64,000 nt of DNA. Origin: Rufibacter sp. XAAS-G3-1. GTDB taxonomy: Bacteria > Bacteroidota > Bacteroidia > Cytophagales > Hymenobacteraceae. The stretch spans positions 62,001 through 126,000 of the forward strand of contig NZ_JABFAM010000010.1 of NCBI RefSeq assembly GCF_013623775.1, written 5' to 3'. Below, piece by piece: positions 18,450-26,821 of the stretch. The notes below the pieces were generated by a model. It was not told the origin of the DNA. It worked only from the letters and a program-made list of their open reading frames with translations, and did not search any database. Positions within the stretch are counted from its first letter, which is position 1. Each line of letters opens with the position of its first letter. The position numbers and the translations under genes were made by a program.

Positions 18450-19367
18450 CTAGCGCACTTTCTGGCGTTTTACAAGGTAGGCTTGCAGTACTTTGTCAAT
18501 GGGCTCGCGCAGATCTACTGAGACCAGGTCTATGCGGTATTGGCCGCAGCGCAGCTTTAACTCGTTTTTGAACTGCTGCATGGCCTTCACGTACTCTTCC
18601 CTTATTTCGGCGGGCTGCACTTTTATCTTTTCGCCGTTCTCCAGGCTGTGGAACATGAAAGGCTTGTCGGGGAAACGGAATTCCTCTTCGGTCTCGGCGT
18701 GGGTAAGATGGAATAACAGGATTTCGTGCTGTTGGTGCCGCAAGTGCTGCAAGGCCAGGAAGATCTCATCCAGCTGTTCGTACTGGCTTAGTAAATCGCT
18801 GAAGAGAATCACCAATGAACGTTTGGGCAACTGCTGCGCGATGTGGTGCAGCATGGAAGCCACCCGGGTTTCTTTCTGCGGCGGGGCCGGGTTCTGTAGT
18901 TGCTGTTGCAACGCCAGCAGCAGCGTATGCAAATGGGCACCGGTAGACTTGATGGGCGTCTGTAGTTCAATCTGGTCTGAGAAGGTGGTCAGACCCACCG
19001 CATCGCGCTGTTTTTGCAAAAGCGTGGCCAGAGCGGCGGCGCTTAAGACGGCATAAGCAAGTTTCCCGTAGTTGTGCGTGGGATAATACATGGAACCGGA
19101 CACGTCCAGAATCAATTGGCACCTTAAGTTAGTTTCCTCTTCATACCGCTTCACAAACAATTTCTCGGTACGGGCGAAGACTTTCCAGTCCATGTGGCGG
19201 GTGCTCTCACCGGAATTATAAAGCCGATGCTCCGAAAACTCCACCGAGAAACCATGGTACGGCGACTTATGCAAGCCCGTGATAAACCCCTCTACCATTC
19301 GCTTGGCCAGAAACTCCAGGTTCTGGATGTTCCGGACACTGTCTAAATCAACGGTTATCCTGCTCAT
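18450..19367 (-). CDS. DUF58 domain protein
   Basis: 305 aa. The DUF58 core GFSVEFSEHRLYNSGESTRHMDWKVFART-type region lies near residues 40-70, followed by a von Willebrand A-like fold with the MIDAS start LILDVSGSMYY. Such proteins usually accompany MoxR ATPases and act in cell-envelope or chaperone roles; no MoxR gene is next to it here. Its start overlaps the end of the RlpA gene by 20 bases, an unusual coupling. Function is unknown beyond the family. Confidence 0.88.
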   Translation of the reverse strand: MSRITVDLDSVRNIQNLEFLAKRMVEGFITGLHKSPYHGFSVEFSEHRLYNSGESTRHMDWKVFARTEKLFVKRYEEETNLRCQLILDVSGSMYYPTHNYGKLAYAVLSAAALATLLQKQRDAVGLTTFSDQIELQTPIKSTGAHLHTLLLALQQQLQNPAPPQKETRVASMLHHIAQQLPKRSLVILFSDLLSQYEQLDEIFLALQHLRHQQHEILLFHLTHAETEEEFRFPDKPFMFHSLENGEKIKVQPAEIREEYVKAMQQFKNELKLRCGQYRIDLVSVDLREPIDKVLQAYLVKRQKVR

Positions 19368-19761
19368 GGGCTTTGCTTGCCTTCCTGTAAAACGCGAGGG
19401 CGGTTTCTTTGTCTACTTTGGTGAGGGTTACTTTCCCAGAGCCAGCCCCTACTATGCCCAGTTCCCGGGCGGCTTTCTTGGAAACGTCAATCACATAACG
19501 TGATTTGCGGCTCATGCGGTCATTTATCCTTACCACCACGCTGCGCCCGTTCCCCAGGTTATGCACCTGCACATAAGAATGCATGGGCAAGGTGGCATGG
19601 GCGGCGGTCATTTCATTGGGGTTATAGCGTTCGCCGCTGGTGGTTTTATGGCCTACGTGGGACTTGGCGTAATACGTGGCGTTTCCCTTTTGGGGCGTGG
19701 TTTGGGCAAAACTAACCCAGGGCAAAAGGCAGAGAAAAAGGCAGAATAGTTTTATTCTCAT
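19348..19761 (-). CDS. RlpA-like double-psi beta-barrel protein (septal ring lytic transglycosylase family)
   Basis: 137 aa with a signal peptide (MRIKLFCLFLCLLPWVSFAQ). The mature part is a DPBB domain: GNATYYAKSHVGHKTTSGE, NEMTAAHATLPMHSYVQV and VVRINDRM with the catalytic-type Asp and the later DVSKKAARELG. RlpA proteins cut denuded glycan strands in the periplasm; activity of this short form, which lacks a SPOR domain, is not certain. Overlaps the downstream DUF58 gene by 20 bases. Confidence 0.9.
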   Translation of the reverse strand: MRIKLFCLFLCLLPWVSFAQTTPQKGNATYYAKSHVGHKTTSGERYNPNEMTAAHATLPMHSYVQVHNLGNGRSVVVRINDRMSRKSRYVIDVSKKAARELGIVGAGSGKVTLTKVDKETALAFYRKASKAHEQDNR

Positions 19762-19887
19762 GTAGTTTTGTTTTTTACAAACATTAGTACATTGTAATTT
19801 AACTATTAAAATTAATCTTAAAAATTTTTAGATGTGAATCTCTTCCTTTAAATTGGCTACTTCAAATAAATAAGGAACCTTCAAGTT

Positions 19888-20223
19888 ATGGTGGAAGAGA
19901 ACAACGACAAAGCAGAAATCTACTCGCAGAGAGTAAGGGCAGGAAAGCGCACCTATTTCTTTGATGTGAAGTCAACCCGCTCCAATGATTATTATCTGAC
20001 AATCACAGAGAGCAAACGGAAATTCAAGGACGACAACTACTCTTACGAGAAGCACAAGATTTTCTTGTACAAAGAAGACTTTGCCAAGTTCATGGAGGCG
20101 TTGCAGGATACCGTTAACCATGTAAAAGGTGAGTTATTGTCTGAAGAGGCACTGGCGGAACTTGAGCGCTTAGACCATGCGCCAGCAGAAGCAGCGGTGG
20201 ACGAAGAACTGAAGTGGGAATAA
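19888..20223 (+). CDS. DUF3276 / PUR-alpha-like nucleic acid-binding protein
   Basis: 111 aa. The region IYSQRVRAGKRTYFFDVK and DYYLTITESKRKF matches the Bacteroidota DUF3276 family, which shares the PUR-repeat fold that binds single-stranded DNA or RNA. The tail is acidic. Monocistronic with a clear intrinsic terminator downstream. A regulatory or RNA-binding role is inferred from the fold only. Confidence 0.88.
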   Translation: MVEENNDKAEIYSQRVRAGKRTYFFDVKSTRSNDYYLTITESKRKFKDDNYSYEKHKIFLYKEDFAKFMEALQDTVNHVKGELLSEEALAELERLDHAPAEAAVDEELKWE

Positions 20224-20244
20224 CCTCCCGTATTCAACTCCCCC

Positions 20245-20272
20245 AAGCTCATGCCTCGCGTGAGCTTTTTTT
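20245..20272 (+). terminator. Intrinsic terminator of the DUF3276 gene
   Basis: AAGCTCA / TGAGCTT hairpin (20245-20251, 20261-20267) followed by T residues. Confidence 0.8.
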
Positions 20273-20368
20273 ATGCCTTTCTATTTTCTGTTTTAGGGCT
20301 GTTTTCAGAAAAGGAGCCTAAAAACGCCTCCCCTATTGCTCTCTAATTAACAGCTGTTTCTTGTTCAT

Positions 20369-20520
20369 AGAGCATGTTTAAAATTTGTCTTTGGTGCTGC
20401 AACAGGCCATAGCAAGAACCTGAGTTGGCACTTTATATCGCCTTCGTAGCGCTGCTACGAGGCTCTAAAACTGCTTTCTCAGAACCTTACTCCTGCCAAT
20501 CCAAAATTTAAACATGCTCT
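20369..20520. mobile_element. MITE-like inverted-repeat element, copy A (152 bp)
   Basis: Ends are AGAGCATGTTTAAA and TTTAAACATGCTCT. Internal blocks (GCTGCAACAGGCCATA, CGTAGCGCTGCTACG, CAGAACCTTACTC) match copies at 22547, 26596, 31583, 59866 and 60122. It has no coding capacity. The remainder of 20273-20677 holds only two short palindromic repeats. Confidence 0.8.
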
Positions 20521-20677
20521 TATTTCACACGGCGTAAACGTACTCAGCACCGCTGTTTTGAGGCCACTTTCTGCGAAACAGGCCAAAAACCTAACCCAAT
20601 GCAGGTTACTGAGTAGCAGGGCGAAAATAGTTTGCTAAATACATAAGCTCTATTATCCTAAACTCACTCCTGCGTCT

Positions 20678-21421
20678 CTACCCATCTGGCAGAAACAATT
20701 GCTGGCATTTCTCGCAGAAATAAGAAGACCTGCCCCACTTGCCTATTTTGGCTTTCAGTAAGGGAATATGGTCTCTGGGACATTCCTTCCGTTTATAGAC
20801 TAGCCAGTGTTCCTCAGCCCTGCCTTCCCTGATCCAGTCCAGGTACTCAAAACTGAATGAGGTACAGGCAGCTATGAGCCTTCGTACCTCTGGTTCAGGA
20901 ATCTCCCCCACCAGGCTTTCAGGATGAATCCGGTTCCTGAACAGCACTTCGTTTTTGATCCCGTTCCCCACGCCCGCCAAGATTGTCTGATCCAGCAGCG
21001 CTTCGCCTATGATCCGGTTGGGCTTACGGCACAGTTTTTCCAAGGCTTTATCCGTATCAAAGGAGGCGTGCAGCACATCGGTGCTCCAGTCATAAAGGCT
21101 CTCCAGGGGTTCCTGCATGAACCGGCAACCACAGGCATAGAAGTTGATTTCCCCGTTGTCAAAGGCCAGGCCCAACCTGAGCTCCCGGTTCAGTTTCCCG
21201 TTTATGGCATACTTCCCGAAAAGCAGGAGGTGAACCCGAACGGCAAAGCCCGGAAAGCAGAACAGGAGCTCTTTGCCGAACGTCTGGATGCTGGTCAGTT
21301 CCTGATTCTTTAGTCGGTCAAAAGGAAAACCTCTTGCACTTCCCTCTGCTCTCATCACCGGCTGACCGAGAAATTGCTCGGCTTGTTCTTTCAGGAAAAC
21401 CATTTCTGGGCCTTCGGGCAT
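20678..21421 (-). CDS. Fpg/Nei family DNA glycosylase/AP lyase
   Basis: 247 aa. The start MPEGPE provides the N-terminal Pro nucleophile and catalytic Glu of the Fpg/Nei family, with the Nei-type PEGPE variant. Other elements are a lysine in QTFGKELLF, the H2TH motif ILAGVGNGIKNEVLFR and a C-terminal zinc finger CPRDH...FCEKCQ that includes the conserved Arg in KWGRSSYF. One zinc ligand is His rather than Cys, a variant of the usual four-Cys finger. It should remove oxidised bases; purine versus pyrimidine preference is unclear. Confidence 0.88.
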   Translation of the reverse strand: MPEGPEMVFLKEQAEQFLGQPVMRAEGSARGFPFDRLKNQELTSIQTFGKELLFCFPGFAVRVHLLLFGKYAINGKLNRELRLGLAFDNGEINFYACGCRFMQEPLESLYDWSTDVLHASFDTDKALEKLCRKPNRIIGEALLDQTILAGVGNGIKNEVLFRNRIHPESLVGEIPEPEVRRLIAACTSFSFEYLDWIREGRAEEHWLVYKRKECPRDHIPLLKAKIGKWGRSSYFCEKCQQLFLPDG

Positions 21422-21533
21422 CGTAGTATAAGGTGTAGAAAATACAAGATAAAGTTGCCGCTTCTATTGTTCCCAAGAAACAACGCGCGCGGCAACTTTC
21501 TTAATCAGTGTTTATAAGTACAGCCTTATTTCA

Positions 21534-22520
21534 TCAAACATTCAAATTGCCCATCTGCGGAGCGGCATAACGCTGGCCTGCAGCAACACCTTTTGGGGCA
21601 ATAAACTCAATCTCTTCTAGTTCTTCCATTGTTAATGGAACCTGCATCGCTCCTACGTTTTCTTCCAGGTATTTTCTTCTCTTGGTACCCGGGATTGGAA
21701 CAATGTCTCCGCCCTGGGCCAACAACCACGCCAAGGCCAGTTGAGAAGCCGTGCAACCTTTCTTCGCGGCCATTTCTTCAATCTTCTTTACCAAATCCAG
21801 GTTCTTCTGGAAGTTCTCGCCCTGGAAACGGGGCGAATGCCTTCTGTAATCATCTTCGGGAATATCTTCCAGGGTTTTGAACTGCCCCGTCAGGAAACCT
21901 CTTCCCAAGGGGCTGTAGGGCACAAAGCCGATCCCTAATTCACGGCAGGCGGGCAGAATCTCATCTTCCACGTCGCGGCTCCAGAGTGAATATTCTGTTT
22001 GCAGCGCGCTGATGGGGTGCACGCGGTGGGCTTTGGCAAGCGTGCCCGCCGAGGCTTCTGACAGACCCAAGAACCGCACCTTGCCTTCTTTCACCAGTTC
22101 GGCCATGGCCCCCACGGTTTCTTCAATGGGGGTTTGTTTATCTACCCGGTGTTGGTAGTATAAATCAACGTGGTCTACGCCTAAGCGTTTCAGGCTGGCT
22201 TCACAGGCTTTCCGCACGTATTCGGGCGTGCCGTTAATGCCCATGAAGTTGCCTTGCTCATCGCGCACGTTCCCGAATTTGGTTGCTAATACCACTTGGT
22301 CGCGCCGGTCTCTAATCGCTTTCCCCACCAGTTCCTCGTTGGCCCCTACCCCGTACATATCGGCGGTATCCAGAAAGCCGATGCCCAGATCAAGGGCGTG
22401 GTGAATGGTGGCAATGGATTCCTGGTCATCGCGGTTGCTGTAGAAATCTGACATGCCCATGCAGCCTAATCCTAACGCCGAGACGGTTAACCCTTGGGTT
22501 CCAAGTTTTCTTTTTTCCAT
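21534..22520 (-). CDS. Aldo/keto reductase (AKR13-like)
   Basis: A 328-aa NADPH-dependent carbonyl reductase. [11 protein letters not shown] near the N-terminus, the catalytic Asp/Tyr in [16 protein letters not shown], the Lys in LATKFG and YYQHRVD are all present, with the C-terminal cofactor site [13 protein letters not shown]. The sequence is of the widespread YakC/AKR13 type. No operon partner; substrate unknown. Confidence 0.92.
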   Translation of the reverse strand: MEKRKLGTQGLTVSALGLGCMGMSDFYSNRDDQESIATIHHALDLGIGFLDTADMYGVGANEELVGKAIRDRRDQVVLATKFGNVRDEQGNFMGINGTPEYVRKACEASLKRLGVDHVDLYYQHRVDKQTPIEETVGAMAELVKEGKVRFLGLSEASAGTLAKAHRVHPISALQTEYSLWSRDVEDEILPACRELGIGFVPYSPLGRGFLTGQFKTLEDIPEDDYRRHSPRFQGENFQKNLDLVKKIEEMAAKKGCTASQLALAWLLAQGGDIVPIPGTKRRKYLEENVGAMQVPLTMEELEEIEFIAPKGVAAGQRYAAPQMGNLNV

Positions 22521-22546
22521 AAGTACACTTGCTTGTTATTATTATA

Positions 22547-22708
22547 AGAGCTTGTTTACATTTGAGGTTTGCTGGCTCAACTAACCAGAGAAAGGTTCTG
22601 CGGAAGCGTTTTTGGAGCAGCGTAGCAGCGCTACGGTGCGAGAAAAAGGTGAACGCAGGTTCTTTTTATGGTCGTTTGTAGCGCAAAGATGAAATTTAAA
22701 CAAGCTCT
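22547..22708. mobile_element. MITE-like inverted-repeat element, copy B (162 bp)
   Basis: Ends AGAGCTTGTTTACATTT and AAATTTAAACAAGCTCT. The interior is nearly identical to copy F (60122) in the same orientation and to copy D (31583) in the opposite one. It lies 26 bases upstream of the aldo/keto reductase start. Confidence 0.85.
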
Positions 22709-22884
22709 AAGAGCCAGGTTTATTTTTCTGTACGAGTCCTTCTCATTTGTGGCTGCTTTTCCAAAAAGAGGCTCTAAACCAAATATTGATGTGTCATGGA
22801 AAGTAAGTCACGTGAAAAGGAGTAGCCTTTGCTCCTGAGTTAGAAGCCCTTTACTATTATGGCGGTAGACCGCTCAGGATTGCG

Positions 22885-22892
22885 TATATTTG
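22885..22892 (+). promoter_or_regulatory. -7 promoter box (TATATTTG) of ychF
   Basis: Exact TAnnTTTG match, 86 bases before the ychF start. Confidence 0.45.
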
Positions 22893-22978
22893 CACCCGCT
22901 TCTAAAAATGGGTCTTGGAAATTCCCGAAAGACCGGAAGCAGCTACATCAACCTTGATTTTAGACCAACCTTATTTAT

Positions 22979-24076
22979 ATGGGACTTCGTTGTGGAATAG
23001 TGGGATTGCCAAACGTAGGTAAATCTACGCTGTTCAATGCCTTGTCAAATGCCAAAGCAGAATCGGCTAACTACCCTTTCTGCACCATTGAACCCAACGT
23101 GGGCGTGATTACCGTGCCAGATGAGCGCCTGCAGATTCTGGAAGAGCTGGTGCACCCAGAGCGCGTGCTGCCTACCGTGATGGAGTTCGTAGACATTGCC
23201 GGTTTGGTGAAAGGCGCGAGCAAAGGCGAAGGCTTGGGCAACAAGTTCCTGGCCAACATAAGGGAAGTAGACGCCATCATCCACGTGATCCGGTGCTTTG
23301 ACGACCCTAACATTGTGCACGTGGCCGGCGGCGTTGACCCCGTGTTTGACAAAGACGTGATTGACACCGAGCTTCAGTTGAAAGACCTGGAGTCCATTGA
23401 CAAGAAGATTGCCAAGGTAGAGCGTACCGCCAAGTCTGGCGATGCCAAAGCCAAGAAAGAGTTTGCGAGCCTGCAGCGTTTCAAAGACCACCTGGAAAGC
23501 GGCAAGAACGCCCGCTCCCTTGATTATACCGAAGAAGACCTGGAGTCTGTGGAAGACCTGCAGCTGTTGACCATCAAACCGGTGATCTACGTAGCCAACG
23601 TAGACGAAGCGTCTATCCAGACGGGCAACAAATTCTTGGATGCCCTCAAAGAGCACGTGAAAGACGAGAAAGCCGAGGTGGTGGTTATTTCCGCCGCCAT
23701 TGAAGAGCAGATCGCCGATTTCACCGAGCCAGAGGAAAAAGAAATGTTTCTGGCAGAATATGGCTTGCAGGAATCTGGCTTGAACCAATTGATCAGAGCC
23801 TCCTATGCCCTGCTGGATCTGGTGACGTATTTCACCGCTGGGGTGAAAGAAGTACGCGCCTGGACTATCCGGAAGGGCTGGAAAGCGCCGCAGGCCGCTG
23901 GGGTCATCCACACAGACTTTGAGAAAGGTTTTATTAGGGCAGAGGTCATCAAGCTGAAGGATTATGTGGAGTATAAAACCGAAGCCAAGATAAAAGAAGC
24001 CGGTAAAATGGCCCTGGAAGGCAAAGATTACGTGGTGCAAGACGGTGACATCATGCACTTCAGGTTCAATGTATAA
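22979..24076 (+). CDS. ychF: Redox-regulated ATPase YchF (Obg-family P-loop NTPase)
   Basis: A universally conserved ribosome-associated P-loop ATPase. It shows G1 GLPNVGKSTLFNAL, G3 DIAGLVKGASKGEGLGN, the NVDE-type G4 (YVANVDEA, which favours ATP over GTP), and the C-terminal TGS-like domain with AWTIRKGWKAPQAAG and HTDFEKGFIRAEV. 365 aa is standard. Monocistronic, with a strong terminator right after the stop. Confidence 0.97.
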   Translation: MGLRCGIVGLPNVGKSTLFNALSNAKAESANYPFCTIEPNVGVITVPDERLQILEELVHPERVLPTVMEFVDIAGLVKGASKGEGLGNKFLANIREVDAIIHVIRCFDDPNIVHVAGGVDPVFDKDVIDTELQLKDLESIDKKIAKVERTAKSGDAKAKKEFASLQRFKDHLESGKNARSLDYTEEDLESVEDLQLLTIKPVIYVANVDEASIQTGNKFLDALKEHVKDEKAEVVVISAAIEEQIADFTEPEEKEMFLAEYGLQESGLNQLIRASYALLDLVTYFTAGVKEVRAWTIRKGWKAPQAAGVIHTDFEKGFIRAEVIKLKDYVEYKTEAKIKEAGKMALEGKDYVVQDGDIMHFRFNV

Positions 24077-24095
24077 CTGATTTACAGCATTTTAC

Positions 24096-24128
24096 AAAAA
24101 AAGGAGAGCCATTCGCTCTCCTTTTTTT
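24096..24128 (+). terminator. Intrinsic terminator of ychF
   Basis: A7, GGAGAGC, CATTC loop, GCTCTCC, T7: a symmetrical bidirectional-type terminator 20 bases past the stop. Confidence 0.9.
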
Positions 24129-24352
24129 GTAACTACATCGCCCTACCCTTCTATCACTTTTAAAAGCGAAGGGCCCTGCTTGAAGAAGAATTCTGTATGG
24201 GAAGTAGAATAATTATAACTTTTATGAAAAATAATCGTCTGAATATGTGCGTGTTACCTAACATAAGAATTCCTTTTTATTTGGAACAGGCAACATTTTA
24301 TCGTAAAAGCTGTAAATATGTGCAGATTACTATATTACAACTCTTAAAAACT

Positions 24353-25864
24353 ATGAAAAAAACAGTACTTAAGGCTTCTGTACTCGGCGCGTGGCTGCTG
24401 TCTATGGTTGCTCCATCAGAAACAATGGCCCAGTCCGCTGATAGACCGTGGGGGTTATCTATCTATGCGAACGCCATCCAGGCCCGGACTAACATGCGAA
24501 ATGATATCTGGGATATGAGTAACTCATCTTGGGGCGGAGGTTTAGGTATTAACCGCTATCTCTCTCCCACGTTTGACGTGGCGTTGCAGTTAAACTATTT
24601 CAACCTGAAGCAGGATGCCAACCCCGTAACCTACAACGTGACTGGGTTTGGCGCGGGCAGTTTTGATGACGAAATCGGGACTGCCAACCTGGGGCTGAAA
24701 CTGAAACTGAACAACGGCAAAATCCTGAGCGAGACTGCTTTCTTACAGCCGTACCTGATTGGTGGTATTGGTGCGCAGTACGCCAGCGTGGAAGCTTACC
24801 TGCCGGTAGCGAGAGCCGCCACCCCTACCAGACCAGGTGGAACCGATCAGTTCAAGTATGACGAAGGCATTCTTCGCATGAACTACTTTGGTGGTGCCGG
24901 TATCGGGTTCAAAATCACCGAAGGAATCAGCCTGTTCGCGCAGACCACCTTCAACTACCCATCTACCAACCTGATTGACGGTATCAAGCCGGGCAATTCA
25001 GATGAGTTGAACGACCGCTACCTACAGCACCAGTTTGGTTTAACCTTTGGGTTAGGCAAAGCCACTGACACAGACGGTGACGGTGTTTCTGACCGCCGCG
25101 ACAAGTGTCCAGACACTCCGGCCGGGGTACAGGTTGACAAAACCGGTTGCCCATTAGACGGTGACGGTGACGGCGTGGCCGATTACCTTGACAAATGTCC
25201 TACTGAGGCTGGTACTGCCGCTTTGGAAGGCTGCCCAGACAGAGACAATGACGGCGTACGTGACTCAGAAGATGAGTGTCCAGACCAAGCCGGCCCTGCC
25301 GCAACCAGAGGTTGCCCAGATGCAGACGGTGACGGTGTAGCTGACAAAAACGACACATGCCCCAACACCCCAGCCGGTACCCGCGTGGATGCCAGCGGTT
25401 GCCCAGTGGTGGTTGACCGTGACAATGACGGTGTAAATGATGACGTTGACCGTTGCCCAGATGTAGCTGGTTCTGCCGCTAACATGGGTTGCCCAGGCTT
25501 AGACGTAGAGGATAGCACCTACATGGCCCGCGTTCCTAAGATTGAGTTTGAGTTCAACAGAGCCGTTCTGAAGAGAACTTCTTACCCAACTCTGGACAGA
25601 ATGTCAACCATGTTGTCTAAATATCCGCACTACAACCTGCGTATCTCTGGCCACGCTGACCACATTGGTTCAAACGAGTACAACCAGGAGCTTTCTGTTC
25701 GCAGAGCAGACGCCGCTAAGTCTTACTTGACAAACCAAAAAGGAGTAGCATCTGACCGTATCATCACCGAAGGTTTCGGCGAAGAGCGTCCGGTTGCCCC
25801 TAACACCACCAACGCCGGCCGTGCCAGAAACCGCCGCGCTGAGTTCCGTCTCTTCATTCAATAA
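24353..25864 (+). CDS. OmpA family outer-membrane protein with thrombospondin type-3 repeats
   Basis: 503 aa. A signal peptide (MKKTVLKASVLGAWLLSMV, cut near AQS) is followed by an eight-strand-like beta-barrel domain (residues about 27-235), a run of calcium-binding thrombospondin type-3 repeats (DTDGDGVSDRRDKCPDTPAG and four more D-rich repeats, residues about 240-385) and a C-terminal OmpA peptidoglycan-binding domain (ISGHADHIGSNEYNQELSVR). It should anchor the outer membrane to the wall. The ATG at 24353 was chosen because it directly precedes the signal peptide. An earlier in-frame start at 24197 would bury it. Confidence 0.93.
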   Translation: MKKTVLKASVLGAWLLSMVAPSETMAQSADRPWGLSIYANAIQARTNMRNDIWDMSNSSWGGGLGINRYLSPTFDVALQLNYFNLKQDANPVTYNVTGFGAGSFDDEIGTANLGLKLKLNNGKILSETAFLQPYLIGGIGAQYASVEAYLPVARAATPTRPGGTDQFKYDEGILRMNYFGGAGIGFKITEGISLFAQTTFNYPSTNLIDGIKPGNSDELNDRYLQHQFGLTFGLGKATDTDGDGVSDRRDKCPDTPAGVQVDKTGCPLDGDGDGVADYLDKCPTEAGTAALEGCPDRDNDGVRDSEDECPDQAGPAATRGCPDADGDGVADKNDTCPNTPAGTRVDASGCPVVVDRDNDGVNDDVDRCPDVAGSAANMGCPGLDVEDSTYMARVPKIEFEFNRAVLKRTSYPTLDRMSTMLSKYPHYNLRISGHADHIGSNEYNQELSVRRADAAKSYLTNQKGVASDRIITEGFGEERPVAPNTTNAGRARNRRAEFRLFIQ

Positions 25865-25888
25865 TAGAATAAGAGAATAGATCATAAG

Positions 25889-25916
25889 AAATGCCCGGTC
25901 AATTGACCGGGCATTT
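25889..25916. terminator. 28-bp perfect palindrome after ompA-like gene
   Basis: AAATGCCCGGTCAA with its exact complement, no unpaired loop in duplex DNA. Probable terminator between the OmpA and DinB genes. Confidence 0.75.
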
Positions 25917-25945
25917 CTGTTTTAGCGCTAGTTTATAAAAACAAC

Positions 25946-26461
25946 ATGGAAAACGAACAGAAACTGGAAGTCTGGCTAAGAGGCCCCCTGCCCAATGTTC
26001 CTGCCTTATTGCAACCAATTGCCCATGCCCTATTGCAAGCGGTGGAAGAGGTGGAGTCAAATCTGCTCGGTTTCCCGGAGCATCTGCTTTGGGAAAGACC
26101 GGCGGGTGTGGCATCCGTAGGTTTCCATTTGCAGCACCTCACAGGCGTGTTGGATCGGCTGTTCACCTATGCCCGCGAAGAAGCTTTGTCACCAGCGGCA
26201 CTCTCCTATTTGAAAGGCGAAGGTGCCCCTCCAGCAGCCGGCACTTCCGTCCCAGAACTGGTAAGGGCTTTTGTGGAACAGGTTGCCAAAGCCATCGGCC
26301 AACTTAAGAGAACTGACCCAGAAACCCTCCCAGAGACAAAAGGCGTAGGCCGAGCGCAGATTCCTTCTACCGTGGGAGGACTTCTCTTCCACGCTGCAGA
26401 ACACACGCAACGCCATGTAGGGCAACTCTTGGTCACCGTAAGAATTCTGCAGGCAGGATAG
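25946..26461 (+). CDS. DinB-like family protein
   Basis: 171 aa. A four-helix DinB/YfiT-like fold is suggested by RPAGVASVGFHLQHLTGVLDR-type and LFHAAEHTQRHVGQLLV segments, which place three His residues as a metal triad. Related proteins are metal-dependent thiol transferases or hydrolases; the substrate here is unknown. The start at 25946 follows an A-rich leader. Confidence 0.85.
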   Translation: MENEQKLEVWLRGPLPNVPALLQPIAHALLQAVEEVESNLLGFPEHLLWERPAGVASVGFHLQHLTGVLDRLFTYAREEALSPAALSYLKGEGAPPAAGTSVPELVRAFVEQVAKAIGQLKRTDPETLPETKGVGRAQIPSTVGGLLFHAAEHTQRHVGQLLVTVRILQAG

Positions 26462-26595
26462 TCATTGAAAAGTAGTGAAAGGCTAAATCAGAACACTCGC
26501 TCGCCTCTGGCGAGGGAGGTCATTACTTTAAAGTACTTTCCCAAGCTGAAAAATAATTAGACCGTTTTCAAGGCGTTTTAACCAAAACAGCCCTT
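26462..26595. repeat. Short hairpin repeat, related to 4405-4465
   Basis: Carries GAACACTCGC, GCCTCTGGCGAG and ACTTTCCCAAG, the last in opposite orientation to the copy near 4411, followed by a copy of the short TTTTAA/AAAACAG palindrome at about 26563-26595. No gene. Confidence 0.55.
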
Positions 26596-26693
26596 AGAGC
26601 ATGTTTAATTTTCATTTTTGCGCTACAAACGGCCATAAAAAGAACCTGCGTTCGCCATTTTCGCCGACAAACCTGAAATTTAAACAAGCCCTT
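26596..26693. mobile_element. MITE-like element, copy C (internally deleted, 98 bp)
   Basis: Starts AGAGCATGTTTAATTTTC and ends AAATTTAAACAAGCCCT. It keeps GCGCTACAAACGGCCATAAA and the CCTGCG block but lacks the central GTAGCGCTGCTAC part found in the full copies. Confidence 0.75.
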
Positions 26694-26739
26694 AAACAGA
26701 AAATGCCTGACGTTGAGCAGGCATTTTCTGTTTAAGGGC
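26690..26739. terminator. 21-bp perfect hairpin between convergent dinB-like and M49 genes
   Basis: Arms 26690-26710 (CCCTTAAACAGAAAATGCCTG) and 26719-26739 are exact complements with an 8-base loop. Likely a bidirectional terminator. Confidence 0.75.
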
Positions 26740-26821
26740 TTTTTTCCAAAAAAGAAAGCAAAAACAGGAGATTGTACAACTAGTATGTAACCAATGGTGG
26801 AAGATACTTTAGGTGATTGGG

